A stretch of DNA of 64,000 bases from Candidatus Altimarinota bacterium. Lineage in GTDB: Bacteria > Patescibacteriota > Gracilibacteria > BD1-5 > UBA2023. Position 1 is the stretch's first letter; every line of letters starts with the position of its first letter. Made by a program: the position numbers and the translations under genes. This document shows, in pieces, positions 10,080-22,061 of this stretch. The stretch is from contig JANJWP010000014.1 of assembly GCA_024709505.1 (NCBI GenBank), forward strand, positions 62,001 through 126,000. The letters run 5' to 3'. The notes under the pieces are model-generated. The model was not told where the DNA came from and made no database searches. It saw only the letters and a list, made by a program, of their open reading frames with translations.

Positions 10080-10577
10080 ATGAATTCCCCACTTTTCGAC
10101 GAGATTCCCACCGAAGCGTTTTTCGAACCTTCGAAATCCACGCCTCCCCGACGAAACGGCCCAAAAGGACCGAGATCCAGCCGTCCCCATTCCCGACAAA
10201 AACATCCCTTCGATCCCAAAAAGCGAGGTCCTCAGAAATCCCGCCTCCGAACGGTTCCCAAAAACGTGGCGATTGCCCGCTCCGCGGCGGCTGACTCTGG
10301 AGTTTTGGTGCTGGTTTTTCTTGCCGAAGCGAATCTCCGCGCCCTCGTTCAGTCCCCAAGGATCGAAAGTCGGGGATTCTTCCTTCCCCAAGAAATCCGC
10401 GATGGGCATAAATTTCTCGTTTCCGAATCCCGCAGAAGCTATGAGGAAACGCTCAAGGACGTGCCCGATATTGAAACTCGCGATCTCGAAAAAATCGTCA
10501 AGAAAGATCTGGAAAAGGCCGTCTCCGAACGTTTTGGGCGAACCCCCCTCATCATTGCCGCGATACTCGTGGCATAG
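10080..10577 (+). CDS. Free-standing RNase J C-terminal-domain-like protein with basic disordered N-terminus
   Basis: SGVLVLVFLAEANLRALVQSPRIESRGFFLPQEIRDG...IVKKDLEKAVSERFGRTPLIIAAILVA resembles the RNase J C-terminal domain (SRGF..., ..R.P.I...V); no metallo-beta-lactamase motifs. Confidence 0.7.
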   Translation: MNSPLFDEIPTEAFFEPSKSTPPRRNGPKGPRSSRPHSRQKHPFDPKKRGPQKSRLRTVPKNVAIARSAAADSGVLVLVFLAEANLRALVQSPRIESRGFFLPQEIRDGHKFLVSESRRSYEETLKDVPDIETRDLEKIVKKDLEKAVSERFGRTPLIIAAILVA

Positions 10578-10679
10578 CGCACGACACGTTCGTGGACGAT
10601 GAGGCTCGTTTCCCTTTCGAAACGCTCCGACTTCGTTCCACGAACCCATCATCATTACCCCGTTTTTCTTTCCGTAATC

Positions 10680-12788
10680 ATGCAAGAATACAAAAATCCG
10701 ACTCCCGAAGACGGAGCTCAAAAACGCGAATTCTCCCGCCCTCCGAAGAAGGTGTCCAAACCCTCGGAACAAAAAGTCTTCCAGAGTCACTCCGCCGCGG
10801 CCGACGGACTTAAGCGCGGTCCGAAAGCGTCCGATCCGATTCGTCGCGAAGCGTCCGAGAATAACCAGGACGTAAATTCTCTTTCCAATGGGAATGGGCG
10901 CCTTCACGGCGGTCGTGGGGGAAAGCCCCACAACGCTCATGGCACCCGCAAGGAACCCCGCGAAGGATATTTTAAAAACGCTGGCGCGAAAGGAGGAAAA
11001 TCCGACAATGCGGCCGTCGGTCCGGGCGCGTCATTCGTCTCGATTCCCAAGTTCCGTGCCAAGCGGAATTTCCCGTTCGTAACGCCGGCGCAGGCGCTCA
11101 AAAAACATGCGCCCTACCCCGAGCACAAGGCGCACGTCCACGCTCCGAAAGATACGCTCCGCATCGTCCCGTTTTGAGGTCTTGAACAGGTCGGATTGAA
11201 CTGCATCGGTTTCGAATACGGAAACGAAATCCTCATCGTTGACATGGGGCTTCAGTTTGCCGATCAATACCAATTTGGAACCCAATGTTCCATTCCGGAC
11301 CTTTCCCACGTGAAAGGGAAGAAGGTCGTGGGAATCTGTATCACCCACGGACACATCGACCATATCGGAGCCGTTCCTTTCGCGGTCAAACAGCTCGGAC
11401 AGAACGTTCCGATCTACGCGACCCCGATGGCCTACGAACTCATCGCCATGAAGCAGGCCGAGATTAACGCGCCGCTCTCCAACATGAAGCACTACGAGCG
11501 TGACGTGCAAATCGAAATCTCCGACTATTTTTCCGTCATGCCGTTCACGGTCGATCACTCCATTCCCGACTCCGTAGGGCTTCTTATCGAAACTCCGGTC
11601 GGACGCTTCGTTCATACCGGCGACTGGAAATTCGACAAAAACCCGCTTCCATACCGCCCGTCAACCAATTACGAACTTCTCGAATCCATCGGGAACCGTG
11701 GCGTCCGGGCGCTTCTTTCCGACTCGACCAACGCCCATCTCAAAGGTTCCTCCATCTCCGAATCCGAAGTCATCGAATCCATCGAGGATATTTTCGCGGA
11801 AGCGGAAGGACGAGTCATTACCGCGACGTTTTCGTCGATCATCGACCGTGTCATGATCATTATCGCGGCCGCCGAACGCTTCAACCGAAAGGTTGTTTTG
11901 CTCGGGCGCGGAATGAACAACTACATGGATATTGCCATGAAACTTGGCTACGCCCGTCCGAAACCCGGAACCATCGTGACGATGGAGGATGCCAACCGGC
12001 TCCCGGATAACGAAGTCACCATTTGTTGTACTGGAGCGCAGGGCGAACGTTATGCAGCGCTCATGCGCATCGCGACGGGAGAATCCAAGGATACGTTCCT
12101 TAAGCCGAACGACACGGTCGTGTTTTCTTCCTCGGTCATTCCGGGAAACGAACGTTCTGTCCAAGGGCTTTTCGACATCATCCTTTCGCAGGGTCCGCGT
12201 ATTTACCAATACAAGGAATCCGAAATCCATGCCGGAGGACACGCCCGCCAGGAGGATACCAAAAAGATGATTTCGCTCATCCGCCCCGAAGTTTACATGC
12301 CCATCTACGGCTATCCGCACATGCTTCACGGAAATGCGCGGAACGCCTACGAATCGGGATATTCCAAGGAAAAGGTCATCATTGGCCGAAATGGGCAGAT
12401 TCTCGAATTCACCAAAGACTCCTTCCGCGTGACGGACGAATACGTTCCGCACCGGCTCGTGGAAGTTGACGGGTATATGATCGGCTATACCAACGAGGAA
12501 CACCTCCACGAACGCCAACAGCTCATGACTGGCGGAACCATCGCGGTTTCCATTGCGAAAAAACCCGGACAATTCCTCGTCAATTTCGAAACGGCCGGCT
12601 TTCCGGAACTTTCGAATTTTCCGAGGCTCGAAGGCCGGATGCGCGATTTCATTGACATGACCCTTTCCCAAGACCTCTCGAAATTTCCGGACGCGCTCCA
12701 CTTTAAAAAGCACGTGTCGAAAAAACTTCATGACATCGTGTTCGACGAAACGGGGAAAGAACCCGTCGTTCTGGTTCTCGTTCATTAG
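10680..12788 (+). CDS. rnj: Ribonuclease J with disordered basic N-terminal extension (one TGA=Gly at 11175)
   Basis: LRIVPF[G]GLEQVGLNCIGFEYGNEILIVDMGLQF..., ITHGHIDHIG, VHTGDWKFDKNP, SDSTNA, GGHARQEDTKKMI. Confidence 0.95.
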
Positions 12789-12800
12789 TGCGGGAATAAA

Positions 12801-12832
12801 AAACCGAAACTCCTTGGGGTTTCGGTTTTTTT
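12801..12832 (+). terminator. Intrinsic terminator after rnj
   Basis: aaccgaaactccttggggtttcggttttttt hairpin plus T-run. Confidence 0.85.
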
Positions 12833-12997
12833 CGAAGTACCGGCGTTCGTGGCCTGAAACGAAGGGGGCGCTTCGAATTGTAAAAAAACTTTTGCTTTTC
12901 CAAAAACGTAGTACACTGTCCCTCGTATAGGTCCGAACCTACCCGAAGCGATGAAGGGGGCGAAGCGTATACGGAATTATTTTTTCTTTTTTTCCTC

Positions 12998-13204
12998 ATG
13001 CAGGGAACCGTTAAGAAGATTAAGAAAGAATCCGGATTCGGATTCGCTCGCCCGGAAGATGGATCTTCCGACGTGTTTTTCCACTTCACCGGCGTAGTTG
13101 GCGGAGCTTCCGCTTTCGAAGCCCTCGAAGAAGGACAGGCAGTCACGTTCGACATCGAACAGGGCAAGAAGGGACCTCAGGCAATCAACGTTTCGGCGGC
13201 CTAA
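12998..13204 (+). CDS. Cold-shock domain protein (CspA-like)
   Basis: MQGTVKKIKKESGFGFARPEDGSSDVFFHFTGV...; RNP-like motifs. Confidence 0.9.
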   Translation: MQGTVKKIKKESGFGFARPEDGSSDVFFHFTGVVGGASAFEALEEGQAVTFDIEQGKKGPQAINVSAA

Positions 13205-13220
13205 GTCTTTTCCAGTCATT

Positions 13221-13258
13221 CGAAACCCCTCCCGTTTCCGGGAGGGGTTTCGTTTTTT
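13221..13258 (+). terminator. Intrinsic terminator after csp gene
   Basis: cgaaacccctcccgtttccgggaggggtttcgtttttt. Confidence 0.9.
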
Positions 13259-13311
13259 GCGCGAATGTACGCCGTATGGTAGGATGAAGGAAAGAATAAC
13301 CGCCTAAAACC

Positions 13312-13431
13312 ATGGTAGAAAACCGTCTCACGCGTGCCATATCGACGCTTCGCGAAATTCGCGAAGCGCTCGATTCCATCGTCGAGGACACGAGGGCTTT
13401 GGCGGAGTTTGTCCATCACGTTACCGAATAA
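13312..13431 (+). CDS. Small hypothetical protein (39 aa), stop overlaps next start
   Basis: MVENRLTRAISTLREIREALDSIVEDTRALAEFVHHVTE*, ATAATG overlap with the next ORF. Confidence 0.5.
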   Translation: MVENRLTRAISTLREIREALDSIVEDTRALAEFVHHVTE

Positions 13432-13901
13432 TGTCCATCGACGCGAATTTTGACAAATTTTCCGAACCGTCGGTAAAACCCGTCGAAAGGGATTTGGAGG
13501 CATTGTCCGAACTTCCTTTCGAAACCGAAGAGGCAATGGCTGAACGGGAAGCGCGCCTTGCCGAACTCGTCGAAACCATCCGCTCGGAATTCTTTTTGGT
13601 TTCGAAGGGAATCGAAAGGCTTCGAGACGTGGAAGTCACGGTCGAAAATCTGCCGAAAATCGCCTTCGTTGCCGAACGTATCGCGGCCCTTGCGAACATT
13701 TCGCCTGAACTTGCCGAATATCCGGAGTTGCAGGGGGAATTTTCGGAGAGCGTCGTTGCTTTGGCCAACGCTTTCCTTCAGGTCGTGGGAAAAAAATTTG
13801 CCGGATCGAAAAACCCCGAGGAATGGTTCTCCGCCTACGTGGAAATGCGGACCATTCTTCAAAGCGCCATAAACCTTCTTGTTCGGTCTGGGAAACGGTA
13901 A
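13431..13901 (+). CDS. Hypothetical helical protein
   Basis: 156 aa intact ORF, translationally coupled to upstream small ORF. Confidence 0.65.
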   Translation: MSIDANFDKFSEPSVKPVERDLEALSELPFETEEAMAEREARLAELVETIRSEFFLVSKGIERLRDVEVTVENLPKIAFVAERIAALANISPELAEYPELQGEFSESVVALANAFLQVVGKKFAGSKNPEEWFSAYVEMRTILQSAINLLVRSGKR

Positions 13902-13908
13902 ACCGCCA

Positions 13909-14502
13909 CTACCGACAACTTTTTTCGTAGCGTTCGGCAACCTTTTCCCAGTTTACGAGGTTCCAAAATTTTTCGACGTACTCGGCCCGACGGTTCCGGT
14001 AGTCAACGTAGTAGGCATGTTCCCAAACGTCGCAGGTAAGGAGCGGAACGTCTTCGCCCGCGAGCGGCGAGGCGGCGTTTGAGGTCGAAGTGATTGCGAG
14101 CGTTCCATTCGGTTGTAAAACCAGCCAAGCCCAACCCGAACCAAAGGTCTTGATCGCGGTTTCGGAAAATCTCGCCTTGAATGCCTCAAACGATCAAAAA
14201 TCCTGGACGATGGCTTCCAGAAGGCTTCCCGAAGGCTCTCCTCCGGCGTTCGGAGCCAGAGATTCAAAGTAGAACGCGTGGTTCCAAATTTGGGCGGCGT
14301 TATTGAAAACGGGCCCCGCTCCGGCGGTTTTTACGATTTCTTCGAGCGAACGGTTTTCAAACGGGGTTCCGGGAACGAGGGCGTTGAGGTTATCGACGTA
14401 GGCCTTATGGTGTTTGCCGTGGTGGAACTCGAGGGTTTCCTCCGATATCCAAGGCGAAAGGGCGTTGGTTGCGTATGGCAGGGGTTGAAGTTCGAAGGGC
14501 AT
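13909..14502 (-). CDS. sod: Fe/Mn superoxide dismutase (one TGA=Gly)
   Basis: [40 protein letters not shown]...IWNHAFYF...QDF[G][25 protein letters not shown]...[28 protein letters not shown]. Confidence 0.95.
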
Positions 14503-14655
14503 GGTTGATTGATGGAAAAAAGGGGCGTTCGTGCGGACGAAGGCGTGAAAAACTTCGCCGACGGGACATGGTATCGCGTTCTTTCCGATTGGCAACCCGG
14601 GCTTTACTCAAAAAGTTTTCTCCCTATCATGGGTTGGAAATTTCCCCCATTTTCC

Positions 14656-15288
14656 ATGAAAAAATCCTTTGTTGCCGCAACGCTTTTGGCATCCGTCCTG
14701 CTCGTTTCCTGTTGACCCGCCTCTTCGTCGGTGGGCCCGCGGGTTTCCACGGTTTCCAAGTCCGTGGAATCACCCTCGTTCGGCCCCGCTTCGGCAAAGG
14801 TTGACGTCCGGGTGTTTTCCGATTTCCAGTGTCCGGCGTGCCAGCGGTTCCACGAACTCATCGAGCCGAAACTCCGCGAATACGCCGAATCGGGAAAAAT
14901 ATCGCTTTCGTATAAGAATTATCCCCTTCCGCAACATCAAAACGCCGAAGGGGACGCGCTCGCCTCGCTTTGCTCGCTCCCTTCCGGAAAATATCTGGAA
15001 TACAGCAACGGCCTCTACCTTTTGGAAAAGGCTAAAATGAACGCCGACGTATCCGACGCCGAACGAAACGAAATCGCCCGGGTCGTTGGGGTGGAAAACC
15101 TCGACGAATTCTCCGCCTGCTTGAGCGAAGGATGGTACCTCGATCGAATCTCCCAAGACAAAAAGGAGGCTGACGCCCTCGGGCTCAACCATACCCCGTC
15201 GGTGTACTTCAACGGAAAAATCGTGGATTTTTCCAGCGTCGAACAGTTCTTTTCGATTCTTGACGCGACCATTTCATCCGCGCAATAA
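14656..15288 (+). CDS. DsbA/thioredoxin-fold lipoprotein (one TGA=Gly at 14713)
   Basis: Lipobox LLASVLLVSC[G], FSDFQCPACQRFHELIEPKLREYAESGKISLSYKNYPLPQHQNA, GLNHTPSVYFNGK. Confidence 0.85.
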
Positions 15289-15312
15289 CTTTTTCTTCCG
15301 CAAACCTCTCGA

Positions 15313-15337
15313 CCCCCCGGTTTTCCGGGGGTTTTCC
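15313..15337 (+). terminator. Probable intrinsic terminator
   Basis: ccccccggttttccgggggttttcc. Confidence 0.55.
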
Positions 15338-15345
15338 GTTCGTAT

Positions 15346-15373
15346 TTGACATACTTAAAATTGGATTTATAAA
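15346..15373 (+). promoter_or_regulatory. Sigma70-like promoter
   Basis: TTGACA (15346-15351), 16-nt spacer, TATAAA (15368-15373), 28 nt before ATG 15402. Confidence 0.7.
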
Positions 15374-15401
15374 TACCAAGTTACGGCACTTCGAATAACC
15401 G

Positions 15402-18383
15402 ATGAAAACCATGGATCAGCGCGTTTGAAGCGTTTTTCTCGCTCCCGGAACTCCCGCCGACGCACTGGAAGGTTTCGATTCCGAGCTTTTGCGCCACGGA
15501 TCGTCTTCTCCGAACTACGAAAGAATTCAATCCCGCATGACGGAAGCGAGCGTTCGGGAAAAAGTTTCCGGACTCATGCGTCCCAGAAGCGCCAAGAAAC
15601 TTCCGAAAAACGGCGTCGTCGCAGCCGTAGCCGATTTCGTTTCCGGAAAAAACTCCGAAATCCTTTCGCGCTTGGGATTGAACCTTTCCCAAAAAGGGGC
15701 GCTTGAAGCCGTCGCGTTCGAACTTCTGGAGAACGGATATCCGAGTCTTGCCGCAAAAACGGCAAAAGCCGCTTTCGAATCACGATCCGATTCCTTTTTC
15801 CGGAGCCGGTTTTGCGAGGTGTATTTGGCCGTTTTGGATCGCACCGACTTCGAATCGGTATCGGAATACCTCATTCGGGAAATCGCCGAGGGGCTCAAGA
15901 TCCTCCGGGAATCTCTGCGGATTTTCGCCGATCCCGCCGATCCCGCCGACCACCTCTACCTCGGAAGGCTGTTCGAAAGCTGCGTGTCCGACTTCTCGCA
16001 AGGCGATCTGAAATTCGCCGCGCAATCCTACGGAAAGGCTTTGTCGCTTGGAAATACCGATGCCATTGCCTACATGGCCGAAATGCTTTTCCGCTCAAAG
16101 ATGGAAGATGAAGGCATTGAATTTTTAGAAGGGATGTGGGAGAAATACCGCCTTCCAGAAACGATTCGCGATTTGGGGAACCGATATATTCTCCGCGGGG
16201 AATACGCCAAAGGGTTGCGGTGTTCCCGAATCGTCTCGCTTTTGGCCGGGGAATCCCAAATGGTAACGACGGCGCCTTCCGAGAAAACGATTTCGTTCCC
16301 TTCCGGAATGTTCGTTTGCCGTTCGTTTCTCCTCGCCCGGGAGCGTGCCGGAGGCATGGGGGCATATTTGCGAAAACCCGTCATGACTGCCGCTCACGAT
16401 TGGCTTTCGTCGGAAGTCGAGAAAATTTCGGATCCCGCCTGCCTTTCTCAAAACGAACTCGACGACGCGTTTGAAAACCGCCTTGCTCTCCTGCAATTTG
16501 GGGCTATCGAACTTTCCAGCGCGGAATATGCCGTCTCCTATCTCAAGGAACTCGATTTCCACATGTCCCGGGAGGGCGGGAAGGAGTTCCTCATGGGCTA
16601 TTTCGAAGAAAACTGGTCGCCGTATGCCCGCGCGTACGTGTATCGGATAGAGGAGGAATCGCTTGCGGAACTCGTTTCGGAAGATCGTCCGAAGTTTGGT
16701 GACTCAACCCCAGAAATTTCGGATTCGGTATCCGTTCCCGACGACGTGTTTGCGGATTTTTGAGATGCCATCGCGACCCACTTGGCCTATCTTTCGTATC
16801 GATTTCAGGCCATCGGGGATGAGGACGTGATGGAAAAGTTGAAGGAAACGGCCGCGCTCGTGACTCCTGCCGACGACCGGACTTCGAACGCCGACATCGC
16901 TTCGGCCGTCGAGTCGAACGCCGAGGATTTTCGCGAGCGCGGAAGGATCTTTGATGCCCTTTCCCCGGATTTGCGCGATTGGTATGCCGATTTGAGGTCC
17001 CGAATCGTCGAATCGCGCGGAGAATCGTTTTTTCGATGGCTGTTTTCGTGCGTGTACTTTCCGAACGGGGGATCCCTTGCGTTGGGTGGGAACGAGCTCA
17101 TGTTCCATATCGTCGAAACGTATTTTTCGGGATTGGAAATCGCGGAAGAAACGCTCGAGCGAATGATGGAAGACCTTATCCGTTCCGGAATTTCCGATGA
17201 AGACGTCGCGCTCCTCTCGGAATTCCTGTTCGAATCCGGGGAGTTTTCCGCTGCCCTTGACTTTGCTTTTTCGGCAAAGGACGTTTCGAATCCGAACGTT
17301 CTCCGCCATCTTCTCCGCTCGGCCGTCAGCGTTCCGGATTTGGCCGAAAGCATCGACGCCGATTTTCAATCCTGGCTTTCGGAATCCGGATCGGAGCCGA
17401 AATTCCTGACCGATTTCGCCTACGAAGCGATGGAGGCTTCCCCTGAATCGGCCGTCATTCGGGGAAATTTAGCTATGGCGTACCACGCTTTCGCAAGGGA
17501 TTCCGAAATTCTCCGTAAGGCGGTTCTTCCGGCATACGACCGGGCCTTTTCGCTTTGAGACGTCGAATCCGGAACGTATGCCGCACGAATCGCTGCATAC
17601 GAATTGTCGGATCTTCCGGAAGCGAGACGGCGGATGCTTGCGGTATGTGACCGGGGTGATTCGAGGATACTTCAGGAACTCTGCGACGTCGCATGGAAAA
17701 TGGGCGACAAAGAAGCCTTCGCGACGTATTTGTCCATGGCGGAAAAACACGAGCTTCCCAAGGTGGAAGAACTCCGTCTTCGCGATCGGTTCGCGGGGGA
17801 TTTCGCGTCGAAAATCAAGGTGCTCGAACTTCTTCCGGGATATTTCGCTCCTCCGAAACGCGGGGTGTCGGAAGAGTTCCTTCGCGAATGCCGCGAGTTC
17901 GCTCTCTCGGTTTTTTCGCGTCTCGAAACGGAAGTTCCCGTCGATTTCGACGCCCTTCGTTCGGGTCTCGTGGCTGCCAGATTGCTCGCGCTTTTTCCCG
18001 AGTCCCCCGAAGAGGGCGTAAAACTCCTCGTGAAAGACCGCTTCCCCATGGCGGCTTACTACTTTCTCATGGCGGAAAGGCTTTTGTCATCCCCCGTCGA
18101 ATCCAAGAAATTTCTCGAATATCTTCACGGACTTTCGGATTTGCGGTTGACCGCGCTTCAAATTGCCGGAGTCGCCGATTTTGGGGAAGAGGAATGGGAG
18201 CCGATTTACGCCATGGCCGAAATCCAGCATTTTTCCGAATCGTTTTCGGGCACATCCGGACATGCCGACATTCTTTTGCGGTGATCGTCGCTTCTCCGTA
18301 AGATTCCGGGAGGTGACGAATTCGCGAACGAAATCGCCGATCGGCTCGTTCCTCCGTCGGCTTCCGCCGTCAAATGGCATTAA
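15402..18383 (+). CDS. Very large (993 aa) alpha-solenoid/TPR-Sel1-like repeat protein (four TGA=Gly)
   Basis: Track ORFs 15489..16763, 16782..17558 and 17604..18284 are one frame joined across TGAs, ending TAA 18381-18383; helical motifs such as FAAQSYGKALSLGNTDAIAYMAEMLFRSKMEDEGIEFLEGMWEKY. Confidence 0.75.
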
Positions 18384-18400
18384 TTTCTCCGTAACGTTCC

Positions 18401-20884
18401 ATGCCTTCGAACCGTCTCCTTTGCGGGACCGACATCGAATTCGAAGATTTCCGTTCCGGAGGGGAAGCGGTCGTTTTTTCCAAGACGCTTCCGGAAAATC
18501 CCGTCATTGAAGGATTGCGAGTTCCCCAGGAAGATTCGTTCGAAGGGCTCGTTTCTGAATGCCGAACGAAAACCGCCCGGGAAATATTTGCCGCCCTCTC
18601 CAACCGCGAGGCCGAATCGCGGTATGGATCGGCGAGTGCCGTCATCCGCAACGTCGCGTCCTGTCTCGAAGAATTCGACCTGGAACTTTCCCATGGGGTC
18701 CACGTGCGCAATTGGGAAGCATTTCGGGATTCCCACTCGCTCTTGCGGCTCATCCCCCTTTCGCTTCGCCTCCGAAAGCGCGAAGACGCGATGAAATACG
18801 CCCGGATAGCCCGGTATTTGGGCGAGGATATCGACCCCTACGTTCTTTTGTCCCATTCTTCCCTTAAGGGTTCCGAAACTCTCATCGAAGCCGTTCTTTC
18901 CGGAGCGATAACGCAAAACCCCGACGAAGTCCGCTATCTTTTGGATCACGAGGTCGAACGTTACGTGAATGAAAGCCGGTCCATCGAGGCCGAAGCGCTC
19001 AAGGGGCTCGATTTACGCTCCGAGGAAGCCTGGGAAATCCGTCTTCGGGCATTGGAATTCCGGTGACTCACCCTTTTGGATCCGGTATCGACCCGATCAT
19101 ATGCCCGGTTGCTCACGAGACTCGCGCACGGTACCGCCGATTTTGAAGGCGACGCCAAAACCTTCCTTTCGGAATTTTCCGTATCGGGAATTCCACTCGT
19201 TTCCGAGGCCCACTATTCCTTCGTAACCGGTGGAGATTTCTTGGCATCCGACGATCGGGCGTCCGTGGGCGAACTTTTTTTCCGCCGCCTCGGACATGCC
19301 ATGGAACACTTTCTCGATTTCCGGTTCATCGAGCTCCACCGGGCTTTCGAAAAATTATTCGAAGCGCTTGGGTATTCTCCGGGGGTTGACGCCATGGTTT
19401 CGAATATCGCGATCCTTCGGAAACAGGGGAAATTCTTGGCTGCGCTCCCGGAAAGCGCGAGGAATTTTCGAAATCGGCTCCTCCGGGAGCTTTCGTCGGA
19501 AAATGGGAGCGCGTACTATCCCCGCGTCCGTTCCTTGGTCTTTTGATCCGAGCGGCCATTTTCTTTTAAAAACCAAGGGGTCGGCGCGCTTTTGCTCGTC
19601 GATCGGATTTCGCGGGAAGACGAAATATCCCAAGAAACCCTTCGGTTCGCCGAACGCCTTTCCGCCCTGCCGGTCATTCCGGAAGTCGCCTCTTTCGTCG
19701 CTTTCGCCTTCGCTCGGAAATCGCGGCATGCCGAGGCGGTCGAATGGCTTTCGAAATCGAACCTTTCCGATCCGGAAAATTCGGGACTGCTCCTCGATAT
19801 TGTCGCGAATTTCCGGGAACTCGCCGACGTCGCGATCGAAGCCTTCCGTTCGTGAGCCCCGGTAATCCGATCGTCTTCGGAATTGGCTTTGGCAAAAGTT
19901 CGATCTCTCGTTTCCGGCATGGAAAATCCGGCTTTGGCCAAAGAAATGATGGCCGATGCCGAATCGGCTTTCGGGGAATTCGACCGGGCGCTCCGGTTGT
20001 ATGCCGAATCCGCGGATTTAGGAAACGAAAGGGCCCTGAAGAAAGCGGCCGATCTTTGTTATGGCCTCGGACGTTTCGGCGAAGCCGAAGAAAAATACGC
20101 CGCCCTTTACGTTACCGGAAAGTTTCCCGAAGTGGCGCCAAAACTTTGCCTTTTCGCCTGCGAGAGGGAAGACCTCGAAGCTGCCGGGGGATTTTTTAGC
20201 GAAATGGACCGAACCGATCCGTCCAACGTCGAGGTCATCGCGGCCTACTATCTCGCGACCGGAAATCCTTTTTGAGGTTTGGGAAACCTTTCGATATTCC
20301 CGCCCGCCGTCATTGCCGAACTGTCCCTTTCGATCCGTGAAGAATACCGTTCGTATGCGACGTCGCTTTCGGCGGAAGTTTCGGAAGACGCAACGATGGA
20401 CGGGCGTCCGCGTTCGGACGAACTTCTGCCGATTCTTCTCGGCCTCCGCTCCAAGGCCTGTTCTTTTTTACCGGACGTCGTTTCTGCCAAAAGGTACGCG
20501 CAATTTCTTTTGGATGGACTGAAAACCTTCGAACGGGAAGGGCGCGAAGCCGAATTCGACCGCGCTATCCTAGGTCTTTTGGCGCCCTGCCATAATCCGA
20601 AGCTCCTTGGATTCGCGCGGGGTGACGATGAGCTTCGTCGCGAGGCGGCCCTCAATTTGCTCATGGATGAAACCGCCGCGCTCGCGAAGTGCCATGAAGA
20701 TTGTTTGTCGAATCCCGCGCTTCGAGTGGAGTATTCCGCCATGCTGCTTCTTTTTTCGGAAATCTTCGAATATTTTGGCGAAGACCTTTCCGGTTTTTTC
20801 CGCCATGCCGGAGCGAATGCCTTCTTAGGGGAGCCGACGGGGGATTTTACGGAATGGAATGCCGATTCAGTGCGGTTGCACTAA
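18401..20884 (+). CDS. Very large (827 aa) alpha-solenoid/TPR-like repeat protein (four TGA=Gly)
   Basis: Track ORFs 18401..19066, 19076..19546, 19592..19855, 19883..20275 and 20279..20884 share one frame across TGAs; DAESAFGEFDRALRLYAESADLGNERALKKAADLCYGLGRFGEAEEKYAALY is TPR/Sel1-like. Confidence 0.75.
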
Positions 20885-21083
20885 ACATCTCAATCGGGGG
20901 AATCCGGAGCATTTCGCGGTTCATTGCCACCTCGTGGAGGTGACGGGAAATTGAACGCAATCAGGGTAACGATGCGTGAATGGCTAATTTTCAAGATGAG
21001 AAAACGCCCTTGCGAAAGGCTGTTTTCTAAAAATAATCGTTTCAATTATCGAAAAAAGAGCTTTTATCCGTTTTTTCGCGTCA

Positions 21084-22061
21084 TTGAAATTCAACTGCTT
21101 CCGGGCCCCGCTTATTCGATTCTTTTCGGTTACCGTCGCCACTATCGCGACGCTTATCGTTTTGGAGATGGGATTCCGGGCATATTTTTCGGTAGTTCAG
21201 AATTATGACGTGGAAATGTGGAAATACGCCGTTTCCCTGAAAAAGTCGGTGGATGATCCTCGCTCTCATGTTCATATTCCGAACTCCTCCCGGCGCATCA
21301 TGGGGGCCAGCGTTTCAATTAATTCGAAAGGCCTTCGGGATCGCGAATATTCTTATGAAAAATCCGAGGGGACTTTTCGAATCCTCGTCCTTGGCGATTC
21401 GGTAACCTTCGGTTTCGGGGTTGAAATGGAACGGACGTATCCGAAACTCCTCGAGAAGTGGCTCAACGAATCCGGAAAACGGAATTATGAAGTCATCAAT
21501 GCCGGAGTGGGGAATTATAACACCCTTCAAGAACTCTCGGCATACGAGTTGGATCTTTTCCGATACCGTCCGGACATGATCGTGCTCGGATTTTATTTGA
21601 ACGATGCGGAAAAGACCCAAAAATACGTTGAAAATTTCCTTTCGAAACGTAGCATCTCCTACGCGTTTATCGTGAGTGCTTGGAGAAAGATCGCGGCCGT
21701 CATGAATCCGAACCTCCGATACGGCGAATATTATTCCTTGCTGTATTCGTGAGATTCCCTGCGCGACTACGAAGCGAACATCTTCCGGATGCGGTCACTG
21801 CTTAATCCGGAAAACACCGTCGTCGTGCTTATTCCCGAACTCCACCAAACCCAGCCCTATCCCTTTGCATCCGTGCACGAGGCCGTCGCGGAACGCTTCC
21901 GAAAACACGGATATTCCGTTTTTGACTCCGCACCCGCTCTTGCCGTCTCGAATCCGGAGTCGCTTTGGGTGGCGTGGGACGACGTTCATCCAAACGTTCG
22001 ATGACACGAACTCATCGCGAAGTTTATTTTCGAAAATGTTTTCCATGCCCATTGACCTTAA
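21084..22061 (+). CDS. SGNH/GDSL hydrolase-like protein with N-terminal TM (three TGA=Gly)
   Basis: FRILVLGDSVTFGFGVEMERTYPKLLEKWL...INAGVGNYNT...WDDVHPNVR[G]HELIAKFIFENV. Confidence 0.85.

Noticed and set aside
9975-10940. 321-aa minus-strand ORF overlapping the RNase J C-domain gene
   Set aside because: Plus-strand frame has a recognisable RNase J C-terminal motif; minus product is low complexity with no family features.
11661-12785. Long minus-strand ORF opposite rnj (374 aa)
   Set aside because: Fully antisense to a clearly coding RNase J; no recognisable motif. Long antisense ORFs recur opposite pnp (35104..36429), der (42604..43725) and ftsH (46325..47542) and reflect codon bias.
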